A stretch of DNA of 64,000 nt from Pezizomycotina sp. ARF18 (lineage: Eukaryota > Ascomycota), in the NCBI GenBank assembly GCA_002224055.1, contig AZLU01000123.1:1-64000 (forward strand), in the 5' to 3' direction. Both the position numbers and the translations under genes were made by a program. The notes below the pieces were generated by a model, which saw only the letters and a program-made list of their open reading frames with translations, was not told the DNA's origin and did not search any database. The first letter of the stretch is position 1, and every line of letters starts with the position of its first letter. Below, in pieces: positions 23,985 through 36,001 of this stretch.

Positions 23985-26900
23985 ATGGCTCGCTATATGC
24001 GAAGGGACGTAAGTAAAATTCTATTGATCTGTTTTTGATTCTCCCTCCTTTCTTTCTTTTTCTCACCCCTATGTCATGCCCTGTTGATTGATTATTTTGG
24101 TAATTTTGATAAACGTGTTACTGACCCTCAATCTTACGAGGTGACTAGGAATGTATGGCATCCAGATGCACCGAAGGGTGGATGGCGCTACGGTCGAGGA
24201 TGCTGTCGTCAATGGAGATAAGTTCTCCGTGAAGCTGAAGCTGGCAAACGGCGAGGTGTGTGATCTCCCTACGGCTCCTCCTCCTGCATCCTCATTCTTT
24301 CATTTTTACACATATAAGAGAGCAAAGGTTCTGATTCTCGAAATAGGAAAAAACCGTCGAAGCAAAAACGTCCGCCTTTGACGATCCTAATGACAATACT
24401 CTGCCTCCTTTGGCAAATCCGCCAATATAGAGGCTGCCGATGATTTAACCAGTCTCTCCATCTCAATGAGCCTGCAGGTATAGCATCCGTCCCCTCAGAC
24501 TTTAGAGTCGGCAAAAATCTACCAATAATTGAGAGAGCATGACTGGCTAAAATACCTCCTGTTGGAAACCCATAGTCCTGCAAGCAATCAAGCTCCGTTA
24601 CTTGCGACAGAGCATTTACACATACTCCGGCATTGTTTTGATTGCTGCCAATCCCTTTTACAGGCTTGATTACCTTTATGATTCTTCCATGATCCAGGGT
24701 TATGCTGGCAAACGGAGAGAAGATCAAGAGCCACATCTCTTTGCCATTGCTGAGGAGGCGTACAGGTGAGCCATCATTATTCATTTTGCATTGCAAACAT
24801 TATCTACAGACATTCGCGCTGACCAAATCTCAAAAGGAAAATGTTGAGAGACAACGCAACCAGACAATTGTGGTCTCCGGAGAATCTGGTGCTGGCAAGA
24901 CTGTATCTGCAAAACATATCATGAGATACTTTGCTACAGTTGAGGACCCAGATAGACCGGATAAAAAGCGCGAGACCAAGAACAAAGGGTCTAGCGGCAT
25001 GAGCAAGACTGAAGAGGAGATCTTAGCTACAAATCTATCATGGAAGCTTTCGGAAACGCTAAGACCACACGTAACGACAATTCCTCCAGATTCGGAAAGT
25101 ATATTGAAATAATGTTCGATAAAGCTAACAAATATCATTGGAGCAAAGATAAGGATCTATCTGCTGGAACGATCCCGCTTGGTGTACCAGCCCGCGACCG
25201 AGAGAAATTACCATATCTTTACCACTATGTGTTGGCGCCACCCAAGAAGAACGTGACGAGCTGGGCCTGCTGCCATTGAGGATTTCTTCTACCTTAACCA
25301 GGGTGGGGATCCGGTGGATACCAGGAGTCGACGACGCGGCTGAATTCAAGCTTACAGGAATGCTCTGACGTCGTTAGTGTGGACGACGAAGCTCAAAAAG
25401 AAATCTGGAAAGTTCTCGCAGCTCTCCTTCACTTGGGTAACGTTACCATTGGTGGAACCAACGCTGCCACTCTATCGGCAACCGAACCTTCACTTGCCAA
25501 AGCGGCACAGCTCCTGGGCGTGGATACTCGCAATTCGCCAAATGGACACCAAGAAGCAGCGTATCACCGGCGGTGATAAGATCATGTCTGACCTCACCCA
25601 AAGCAGGCGCTTGTAGTGAAAGATTCAGTTGCCAATTCATATACTCGAGCCTGTTCGATTGGCTCGTTGTTACATCAACAACAGATTAGCTCCGGCGGAA
25701 ATTCTTGACAGATTAAGTGTTTCATCGGTGTCCTAGATATTACGGGTTCGAACCTTCAAGCGCAATTCCTTCGAACAATTCTGTATAACTATGCCAACGA
25801 AAAGCTTCAGCAATCCTTCAACCAGCACGTTTTTCAAGCTAGAACAAGAGGAATACGTCGTGAGGAAATCGACTGGACCTTCATTGATTTCTCAGACAAT
25901 CAGCCCTGTATCGACCTTATCGAAGGGAAACTGGGTATCCTCTCTCTTCTCGATGAAGAATCTCGATTATTGGGTGGCTCTGATAATTCCATGGTCATCA
26001 ACTCGAGCAAAACTTTGCCTCCGGCAAATTTGAAAAATTCTTCAAGAAGGCCCGCTTCGGAAAGAGTACATTCACCGTCTGTCATTATGCTGTAGACGTG
26101 ACCTACGATTCCGAGGGCTTCATCGAAAAGAACAGGGACACCGTTCCCGACGAGCACATGGAGGTTATCCACGCCTCCTCCAACGAATTTTTGACTGCTG
26201 TAATCAAGACTTCGGCGAAAGTTAGAGACAAGGTGAGAAATTAGTGTTATCCAAACATCGGTATATTTTCACTTGTGTGCAGTATTCACTAACGAGATCA
26301 TTCATTCAGACGCCGGATGCTCCTGATACACCAAAGAAAGCTGCGACGCCGGCTCCCTTGGCTCCGGGTCTCCCGGGGCGTAGAGCGCCTGCCGGGGCCG
26401 CTCAGAAGAAACCAACGCTTGGTGGTATCTTCAAATTGTCTCTGATCGACCTCATGCAGACGATACAGTCTACAGATGTCCACTATATTCGTTGCATCAA
26501 GCCTAACGAAGCCAAAGAAGCTGGAAGTTTGAGGGGCCTATGGTCCTCAGTCAGCTTCGAGCTTGTGGTGTATTAGAGACTGTCCGTATAAGTTGCGCGG
26601 GTTATCCTACCAGATGGACTTACGAAGAGTTCGCTCCCGCTACTACATGTTGGTGCACTCTTCGCAATGGGTCGGGGTCAAGGAAATGGGCCTGAGCGTC
26701 TTGGAAAAGACCATCCCCGAGAAGGACAAATATCAGCTCGGAAAGACCAAGATTTTCTTCCGCGCCGGCATGGTAAGTGCACTTGTTGCAGATCTTTTTG
26801 GCTTCAATAGACGCCCTTGATAAATAAAGGTTTATATTGGTACTAATTTCCATTTTTACTTCCTACTTCATTTTAGCTTGCATACCTTGAAAACCTACGT

Positions 26901-29676
26901 ACAAGACGCCTGAATGAATGCGCTATTATGATTCAGAAGAACCTTAGAATGAAGTACTACCAGAAGAAATACCTTCAAGCCCGAACTGCTATTCTTGCTG
27001 TTCAAGCCCGGTCCGTGGTTATATGACCAGGATTAGAGCCCAGGAAGCTCGCAGGATCATGGCGGCAACGACTATCCAGCGGGTTTGGCGAGGGCAAAAA
27101 CAACGAAAGAAGTTCCTTGCTATCCGCAAGAGCGTCATTCGTTTCCAAGCCCGTAAGTTACCGAAACCCCCTTTCAATCGGTTCGCAAGGTCTACTCGAT
27201 GAGGAGGCTCACCTCAACCCCGCGTGAAGTTTGCAAGGGCCGCTTACGAGAGCTCACATCCTGGAGACGAGGTACGAGAATGCCGCGAGGACGATCCAGA
27301 GAACCTACCGCTCCCGGCAGTCGATACGAAAGTGGCGCCAATACCGCAGGAAGATCGTCATCATCCAAAGTCTCTGGAGAAAGAAGCAAGCCAAGAAGGA
27401 GTACAGGAAATTGCGCGAGGAGGCTCGCTCAGTCGACAACCTCAAGCAAGTATCGTACAGGCTCGAAAACAAGGTCGTCGAACTCACGCAAACCCTCCAA
27501 CGCCGCACGGAAGAAAGAAGGCCTTGGAGTCTCAAGTCGAAAGCTTAGAATCTCAGCTCAAGGTTTGGCGAACGAAAGCGAATACTTCGGAAGCGAACCA
27601 GAGGGAGGCCAAGTCGAGGTCAACCAGTTCCATGCGCTATCCGCTCGTCTGCCAATCTTGGAAGGAGAGTTGAAAACGGCGCTTGCCCAATTCGAAGAAT
27701 CGGAAGCAAACAGCAAGAGGCTGCAAGAAGATGCGAAACAATTGCGAGACTCATTGGCGGCTTCCAAGGCTGAGCTCGACAAATCGATCAGCCGTTTCAA
27801 AGATCAAGAAACCGAGAACATGTCGCTAAGAGAGCAAATTGCCGTGCTCGAAGATGAGCTCAGCAACAGGGGACCTCCAGTTGCTGGCGAGAATGGAAAC
27901 GTTGCATCGAAGCTGAACAACGGCCTCATCAACCTGGTCTCCGCGAAGCGTCCCAAGAGGAGGAGCTACGAAGACACAACTACGGCGCTTCCTGATGATT
28001 ATGATAGGTTCAGAAACTATCAGGCTAGGCCCGCTTCGATGGCTGTGCAACCCGCAGGTGGTCAAGCCCGCCGTGGAGTATCTCCTAGCTCAAATAATAA
28101 GTTTGGCTTCAGCACCCTGCTTGAGGATCCAGATAATGTTTCACATATCCTAGAAGATGAAACAGGTCTGAATGAAGAGGTGTCTTTCGGTTTGATCCGT
28201 GATCTCAAGATCCTCAGCCGAGTTCCCAGAACCCAGCGGAGGAGAAAGAAGTTCTGTTCCCTGCTTATCTCATCAATTTGGTCACGTCCGAAATGTGGCA
28301 CAATGGCTTCGTCAAGGAATCTGAACGCTTCTTGGCTACCGTCATGCAAACGTCCAGCAAGAAGTTATGGTAGGTTACCAATTCAGCGAAATGTAGGATT
28401 ATTTTATAATGACATGCTAATTATGTGTTTCTTGAAATTAGCGGAACCATACTGGAGACGAAGCAATCAATCTTGGTGCCTTCTGGCTATCCAATGTCCA
28501 CGAGATGCTTCATTTGTGTCCTCGCGGAAGATTGGTACGAAGCTCAGAAATCGGACGATTATGAGTACGACCGTTTACTGGAGGTCGTCAAACACGATTT
28601 GGAGAGTCTGGAGTTCAACATCTATCACACTTGGATGAAGGGTCTCAAGAGGAAGCTCCAAAAGATGATCGTCCCCGCTATTATGAGTCTCAGTCTCTTC
28701 CGGGCTTCGTCACCAACGATGGCAACCGCTTCTTCAACAGGATCTTCAATCTCCAACACTCCCGCGTTCAGCATGGACGACCTCCTGAGTCTCTCAACAA
28801 AGTATACAAAGCCCTCAAGGCTTACTACCTTGAAGACACTATCATCACCCAGGCTATCACTGAGCTGCTCAAGCTCGTTGGAGTCACGGCTTTCAACGAC
28901 TTGCTCCTGAGGAGGAACTTCCTCTCATGGAAGCGTGGTTTACAGATCAACTACAACATCACTAGAATTGAGGAGTGGTGCAAGAGCCACGATATGCCAG
29001 AAGGCGTTCTCCAGCTGGAACATCTCATGGTGAGAAAAATTTCCTTTATCACACGTATCGGTGTCCTCCGTCGAATTGTAAAACGAAGCTAATATTGTAT
29101 CTTTTATATAGCAAGCAACCAAGCTCCTGCAGCTTAAGAAGGCTACCTTGAACGACATCGAGATCATTCAAGACATCTGCTGGATGTAAGGACTCCACAT
29201 CTTCATAATTATCCGAGTGTCGCTAAGCATTGCTCTTTTTGAATAGGCTCTCGCCCCAGCAAATCCAGAAGCTTCTGAACCAGTACCTGGTCGCCGACTA
29301 CGAACAGCCCATCAATGGCGAAATAATGAAGGCGTTGAGAAACGAGCAATCACTGAGAAGAGTGACGTACTGCTCCTTGCTCCTATCGATCTCGATGACA
29401 GCGGGCCATACGAGATTGCGGAACCAAGACAGATCACCGCGCTTGAGACCTACTTGCCATCATGTAAGATTATGACAGCCCTAGATTACACACAAGCTTT
29501 GGGAGGATCTATTTTTCTAACATTCCTTTTTAGGGCTTCCACTACCACGCCTGAGACGTCTCACCGAGATTGTATCAGCGCAAGCCATCGCACAGCAAGA
29601 GAAAGAAGCCAAGGAGGCTGCCAAGAGCACTGATGGCAAGAGCCCTAACTTCACGGACCTCACGGGCATCGCATGA
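23985..29676 (+). CDS. MYO2: Class V myosin heavy chain
   Basis: This actin motor carries vesicles and organelles to the hyphal tip. It has an N-terminal motor, an IQ neck, a coiled coil and a globular cargo-binding tail. Seen: a short first exon (23985-24008), VWHPDAPKG, the P-loop GESGAGKT at 24879-24902, [39 protein letters not shown]-like [14 protein letters not shown], QEYxxE-like [62 protein letters not shown] and [11 protein letters not shown] near 26740-26775. IQ repeats ([31 protein letters not shown]) follow, then a coiled coil (about 27500-27880) and the globular tail with [15 protein letters not shown] and [16 protein letters not shown]. The last residues are [11 protein letters not shown], stop at 29676. 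Many single-base losses break the frame (for example near 24170, 24429, 24465, 25035, 25605). Confidence 0.97.
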
Positions 29677-30850
29677 TAATCTTCTTGCCTGCCGGTAAAA
29701 TGAAAAAGAATTGGCTAAAAAAAAAAAAAAATTGGACTAATGACGTGACGACTCTCCTTTTTCTTTATATTGTTTCCGTAACGAGGACATGCTACGGATA
29801 TGTTTACGTTACAATATGAATTTCAGCCTGCCCCGTTTCCCTACAGCAAACTTCCATGATTTCCTTCGTTTACATCTACATTTAAAAAGTACGGGGGGAA
29901 TCGTTGTGATATTTTTAGCGCTTACAAAATCCATATTTTGTCTGCGTCAAAAAATTTAAAGAATGGGGAGAAGACATGCAAAACGCGCTGTCGTTATAAA
30001 CATGTCGGTTTGTTTATTAATTCTGCTGAGGAAATTTCCTTCGACTTTTCAAAAGAGCGTTAAACTGAGCACTTGGGGTATCAGGGTGTATTTCTAAAAG
30101 AACATTTCTATAGTCTACTTTTTTTTCTCTCTAACATTCGTTCTTATTGTTTACGTTTGATACATCTCTTATATCGAGAACCTTCTGTACTTATATACGA
30201 TCCTTTTTCTTCTCTTTGATTATCAATACCTCTTCACGGTCACAAGTCTCCTCTCCTCTTTTCTACCTAGCACCTCCTACCTATCCGATAGCCTTTCCTA
30301 TATATACAACACTCAAAAAGAATCATTTCTTCTTTTTTCCACTATTCTTTCTTTCAGGCTCTTTTGTTCCTCACTTAGCGACGATGAGATATGTTAAACA
30401 ATTGATAAAAATCATTACGTTCCCTTCCCAAAAAAGAATATGATAGCGGTCTTGTATATCCTGCGACAATAAATATACCAATCAAACACTTATCCACTCT
30501 ATACTTCGATTCGGAGCGTATATACATATATCTTCACACAAACGACAGCTTGAGAAAAAAGAATACCCGGTTATATTACTAGTTAAGCTAACCACGCCAA
30601 AACTCAATTATTTCCCCAAAGAAAAGCACTATATTCCTTCCCCATAGGTGAGATCAATTCCCCAGTGAATGCGAGTATCATTTAGTCATACAATAGTATC
30701 ATCATTTTTCCGAATAGCAATAGTAAATAATTGGTTCTTTATGTTTCTTTTATCTCGTGTAGCTTAATTGCTACGGTCCGAGGATAATATTTTGCTTCTG
30801 AAAGAAGTAGTTGTTAAGAATATTGGGGGAAGAAAAAATCTAGAGCCTTT
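29677..30850. other. Convergent intergenic region between myosin V and AOS1
   Basis: AT-rich 3' flanks of two convergent genes, with an A run at 29719-29732. No gene recognised. Confidence 0.6.
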
Positions 30851-32462
30851 TTACTCCGCTACGGGCTGTGGCTGCAGCACGTAAATCGGAGCGCTGAAGT
30901 CGTCACGCTAAATACGAGGATATTCTGTAGCGGCTGCTCCCTCTTGCTCAGCAAGTTGATGACGCCTTGCGCAAGCTGACCGCCGAGGATCGCTGCCACG
31001 GGTGAAAGTTCCGTCGGCAGGTTATCCAAGAACGAACGGACGAACGAGGAATCCAGCACGTAATCCGTCGGCAAGCCTAATTCGTCTTTAGCAGCCAGCG
31101 CGAGCGAGAGGAACTGCTTCAGGTCGCCCGACGCCGAAGGGAACCGCGACGGAGACGACGGCGTCGCGAGATTTCCGTCCGCGACATTCGATTTTACAAT
31201 TTCCTTCCGAGACATCTGAAACGTCCACAGCGCTTTCAGAGCCGGTAGCACGACCGCTACGCTCCTCTTCCTCTTCGGACGCCAGGACTTTTCGATGGCG
31301 CAGCGCATCGCTTCCGAGAACGGGACGTAGGATTCTTCCTTTGTGACGTATTCGATGTGGCGGAGGCCATCCTTCTTTTCGGTCGCGCTGACGATGCGCC
31401 TCGTGCGCGTCTCCGCTTGGATTTTAGTTTCGAGGTTGCCCTTGTCGCGTTCTCTGAAGTGGGAAAAAAATAAAACGGAAAAGGTTAGCAAGCGATTGCG
31501 AAATAAAAAACTTTGAAAAAGAAGAGGGAGAGCAGGATGGAGAATAGAGAGGAGGGTTCATAGGAACAACATTATGTACTGGTGCTTTATCAAGTCGGCG
31601 AAAATAAACCGTAGAGCCCAAAACACGAACCGGCGTAGAACGGCGTCCCGATTCCCTGCAGGCATCGTTGACGTACATCTAGGTATATATACAACGCGTT
31701 TAGTTACTGCTTCATTCTTTGTCCCCTATCACGGAATAAAAACGGGCAAAGAAAGACGGACCAGGGTATTAACGTCAACATCCGTCGCAATGACAACGTT
31801 AAATTTCCCAAAAATTCCTTCCCCTAGCGCTTCCCTCCTCGTCGATTACTTTCCCGGTATCCGCATGAACTTCAACCCTGGGGTTCAGCCTGCGTATCGC
31901 GGGCAGCGCAGCTTCTGCCCTGTTCTGGCCGACGTGCTGCTGGCTGACCAGGAACTGCGCCCCGAGGTCTTCCTCCGTGACCGTTTCGCCGTCCATGACG
32001 GTGAGCGAGCCGATGCCCGCGAGGACGAGGTTTTTCGCAATCTCGTTGCCGAGTGCACGTATGGTGACGAGGAGAATGTGCGCGTTTCGTATCCTAGAAG
32101 GGATTGTTCACGAGAGGAAAACGAGTCAATAAGGAAAAACGGGCGGAGGTCGTAACGGTGGTGGTTGAAGGATGACGAGAGTGGTGCTTCTTTTCGTACC
32201 GTGACTGAGCTTCCATGCCCCATAGTCGGATCTGACGGTCGTAGAGCGCAACCTCGTCTGAGAAAAGAAAAAGGAGGTTAGTAAAACCAAACTCCTAGTA
32301 TTTGAAATGACAGGATTTCAAGAGATATATCACGAAAACGAAGCGTTGCTGTTGAGTAACTCTACCTGCTGTTATCGACTGGTTCTGCTCCTGCCCGTCG
32401 GTTTGAGCAGCGGCAACGCCATCATGGTTTCCATTTCTTCCGTTCGTCGTTTCTAACTTCAT
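30851..32462 (-). CDS. AOS1: SUMO-activating enzyme subunit AOS1 (E1 regulatory subunit)
   Basis: With UBA2 it adenylates SUMO and passes it to the E2 UBC9. The start MKLETTNGRNGNHDG at 32462 is followed by an intron and then DEVALYDRQIRLWGMEAQSR, the family hallmark. Next come NAHILLVTIRALGNEIAKNL, GSLTVMDGETVTEEDLGAQF, QHVGQNRAEAALPAIRRLNP, the FNVVIATDVDVNTL strand, GLYGFIFADLIKHQYI, the C-terminal PVAAILGGQLAQGVINLLSK, REQPLQNILVF and a PIYVLQPQPVAE end. The last exon also holds a less conserved insert typical of fungal AOS1. Frame breaks occur near 31812, 31640 and 30920. ULA1 (the NEDD8 E1 subunit) is less likely because of the short length and the ILGGQLAQ/REQPLQN ending. Confidence 0.9.
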
Positions 32463-33513
32463 CGTTACTAACGAACTATTTTTCCAAGAAAGAGATCTTA
32501 AATTAAGAGTACTTCTAGTATTAGATGAAGATTGCTTTGAAATAATAAATTGGCGTTCGAATAGAGGGATGATCGTTCTTTCGTTTGCAGCTAGAGAGAT
32601 GAATGTGTGAGGAACGGAAAGGCGGTTGAAAACGGTTTTGGTTAGAAAAGCGCGTTGATTGAGTTTCTTCCCTTTCTTTTTTTTTTTTTTTTTTTTTTTT
32701 AACGATCTGATCGAGAAGAGTCTAAAATAAGGCTGGACACGCGACAAAATGATAAATCACTCCCCCCACATCCCGGTTTTCAAGCTAGCGAGAATGTTAT
32801 CCAGTACTTATATATATACATATACATATTACATATATATAGTCTCACTGATCATTCTCTGAAGATTCAATGGATCCAAGGTCTCCCAGAGAATCAAAAT
32901 ATTTCTTCGAGCTTTAAGATAAGAGGTTTTGATTATAAAAGAAATATATAATTATCGATATTCGTGGTTGAAGTCAGAAAAACAGAAAGAAAAAAAAAAC
33001 GCCCAATACATGCTTGGAAGGGAATTTATAAGAGGGCAAACATCGAACCGGTAAACGAGCTTGCATCTGTCGTCTAGCGCGCGATGGAATCTAATCTTGC
33101 ACGATGGAACAATACAGGGAAAGGAAAGGATTCAAAAGAAGACGTATAATGCATTAAATAAAGAGGAGTACCAAAGAATGAATTCAAAAAATAAATGAGA
33201 AACTGCGCTTTAGGGATAGCGTGTCATACAGAGGGAAGTGCAATGAAGCCAGTATATTTAATAAACAAAGGAAAGAATAGGTTAATGTATTAAGTAATTG
33301 CAAGATATTGTGGTACTTGATCATGAGAGGGAAATGAGTAGAAGAGTTCATAAAGGATGTGAGGAGGAAGAAACAATAATAATAATAATACAATTGGAAG
33401 AAAGGAGAAAAAAAAAAAACGAAAAGAAACTCTGTTTATTATAAGTCTGAAGCAGGACTACATTAGAACGCACTGGTTATCGTCCTTATCTTTTCCGTTT
33501 ACGCCGTTTGCCT
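32463..33513. other. Intergenic upstream of AOS1
   Basis: AT-rich. Contains a 23-base T run near 32677-32700, TA-rich DNA near 32810-32840 and a short (AAT)n near 33376-33390. No gene recognised. Confidence 0.6.
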
Positions 33514-36001
33514 TTAGTTTGTGTTTTGATCTGCTTCTATAGTGTTTCTTTTCTTTCGGCGACAGGTCACCAAGGTTTTCTCTTGATTCTTCTTGCTCTT
33601 TCGAGTTGTTAGTCGCGTGAGAGCAACAAAGGACCGTCGAGCATCAGCACTCTTACTCGTTGACCTCGAATTTGACGTAGACGCTGGAGCAGACTGGCTG
33701 AAACTCTGCTGCCTAGATGTCGGACGCAGTGAAGCTTCCGGATTCGGACTCCCTTTTGCCTGCAGCAGCTTCTCGGCGGCGAGGACAAAGGTTGAGGTTG
33801 GAGATACCTTCATCTCTACCGGGGAATGGTTGCCCGAAGGCGTATTTGAATCTGACACCAAGTCGGAACGGACCTCAAGCTTCGGTAGAGCCTCGTTTGA
33901 CGTGAAGGCATCATTTGATCCCCTAGGTGAACTTGTTGTCCGTTTTGTGTCGGAAGATGACCTGTCGTTGTCATTCTCATAGGTGCTAGTATCCCGGCTC
34001 TTCACGTCCTCTGACAGACTTATGCTTGTGCTTTCGTCTTCGTCAATCATCACCACCTGATAAAAGAGTAGATAAGGGGATTCTTCTGAGAAGGCCTTAT
34101 CTTGGTCAACTTCTGTGACGCGAGTAGCAGCTAGGTCATCAAACCTAAGCCATTTGTCCCCGTCGGAGCGGACAAGAGCTATATAGTGCCGCTGTGGACA
34201 GTCTCACCCCGATGGCACACTGCAGATTGCAGCAGAAGGCGGAAGTGGCCCGGATCCTCCATATCCTCATCAGCAACAAAATGGGGAAGCTCAATCTCCG
34301 TGGGGATTTTCACGGTTATACCCTTCCGTACCGGCTTGCCTTCTTTTTGTCACCCGTATCTCTTAAGGCAAAGTCCTATGATCGCCGCTTGGATGAGAAA
34401 TGATTGGCGAAGGCAGCTTTCGTCGTGGCATTTTCTACTTGACAGTCGTGTAGAAGGGCAAAAGGTTGAAGAATTGCCATGCCGGAATCGTGATCTCTTT
34501 CCGTGATGATACAGTTCTCAGCGACCCTTCCCGCTGCTTGTGGCTTTCAATGGTTCGTAATAAGGACGCGGACCTTATCGTGGACATTGGCGATGGAGAG
34601 ACTGGCGTGGAGGGACTTGAACCGAGGTCAGTATATCAATATGTGCCGAAGCTGGTAGACCCTTGTCTTCGGCCGACATGGTGGATTCCAGCGTGCTCCG
34701 ACGCTCCAACTTCCTCTGTACATCGACCCTGTTGTTGAAATAAGCTTCGAGGCACTCTTCCAATGTCACAGACCCTTTACATTCTAGCTCGGGAGGTATT
34801 CCAATGTTGAGCAACCGCTCGTTTACGAATTTGTGGTCGTCATCGGTATGTCAGGCCACCGTGAGCGATATCGACTTTAATGTGAGCAACGGCATGTCGA
34901 GTTCTCTGCAATAAACGTAAACGCTTCGGAGGTATCCTGCTGTTCTCGCTTCGCTGCGTCCTTCCAACCACATTCTGCGAGCGAGTTTTGTAGCCTTTGA
35001 ATCTGTTCAGTGGAGAGGTATGAGTTAGGGACCATCCTACAATTAAAATGGAGGGATCCCACAAAAGCCATGAACGTGTCTCCAATTGACAAAACAGAAC
35101 TTACTATGTCTGTGGTAATCAGTTTACCACTTCGCAGCATGTTCACAAATAACCGCAATATTGCGGCCAGTTTGTTTCTAGCTTCGTCTTCGAACGAGTT
35201 AAAAAGCATGGCCTTATATACAGTCAAATATTAGCTTTTACTCCCTTATTATTATAATAATAATAATAATAATAATAATATATAATAATAATAATAATAA
35301 TTTTCTCACTTCAACCAAGAAGAGAAATGACCAGCAGCAATGGCTTTCACCTCGAATGATTCGAGCCGCGCGTAAAGCGCAAATAATAACGAGTCGAGGT
35401 AACACGTAACGCGGTTGTTGTTTTCTGAACCTGCAAGCTTAACGTTGAGGTCGATTCCTCGAATGAGGCCGATCGTTGCACCTCCCATAGCTCCAGAAAT
35501 TGCAGTGCCTTGTCTGGGTCGCCGCATGCGTACTTTCCTCGTAATGTACTCAATATCCTTTCGTCGGTCGCCTTGAGATCGTAATCTTTCAGTTTAGATT
35601 CGACTTCTATGATCTGGAGCATAGCATATTGCCGATTAAAATACAACATTTAGTAAGCCAAACAAAGTTATGAAATTTACTCGACTTGACATTTGGACCC
35701 AGCAATAAGGGGGACACCGAGAATATCGAACCTTGTCTCTCTCATCCTTTGAAGGCTTTTTCATCTTATCCCCCGATTCGTCGTAGAAATCCCCGGAGAA
35801 CCTTGCCTGTGTATAAATTAGAACCACGTTATTATGAATCGGTCCAGAAAGCGATTAAAAACACTAAAATCCTAATGAATAGAAACGCTGTGTTGACCTA
35901 GACGTCTGGATACTAACGTCTTTTTTGCTGCGCAAACCTATCGATGTTCTCTTACTAGATTTCGACGAGTCCCTCTTACTGATCAAGCGGGTGAGGGACA
36001 T
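33514..36001 (-). CDS. Ubiquitin-specific protease (peptidase C19 family)
   Basis: A deubiquitinating cysteine protease resembling a filamentous-ascomycete USP whose catalytic box departs from the usual NxGNTCYMNS. The start MSLTRLISKRDSSKSSKR at 36001 is in a basic first exon. The Cys box reads NNRVTCYLDSLLFALYARLE, with the catalytic Cys codon at 35402-35404. Next come NMLRSGKLITTDI, SLAECGWKDAAKREQQDTSEAF and LEECLEAYFNNRVDVQR. The His box GHYIALVRSDGDKW...FDD lies near 34130-34200, with TEVDQDKAFSEESPYLLFYQ just after. The C-terminal exon is a Ser/Thr-rich tail ending TIEADQNTN. Introns and several base losses (the 34200-34900 part is badly broken) prevent a clean model. Confidence 0.85.
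35247..35300. repeat. (TAA)n microsatellite inside an intron of the USP gene
   Basis: About seventeen ATA/TAA units with one slip near 35281. Confidence 0.9.

Noticed and set aside
25735-25760. GGGTTCGAACC in the myosin gene, resembling a tRNA B box
   Set aside because: It lies inside conserved coding sequence of the motor domain and no cloverleaf fits.
24879-29676. Idea that the myosin V frame breaks are programmed frameshifts or a pseudogene
   Set aside because: Breaks are too many, lack slippery-site context, and the same pattern affects all neighbouring essential genes; sequence error fits better.
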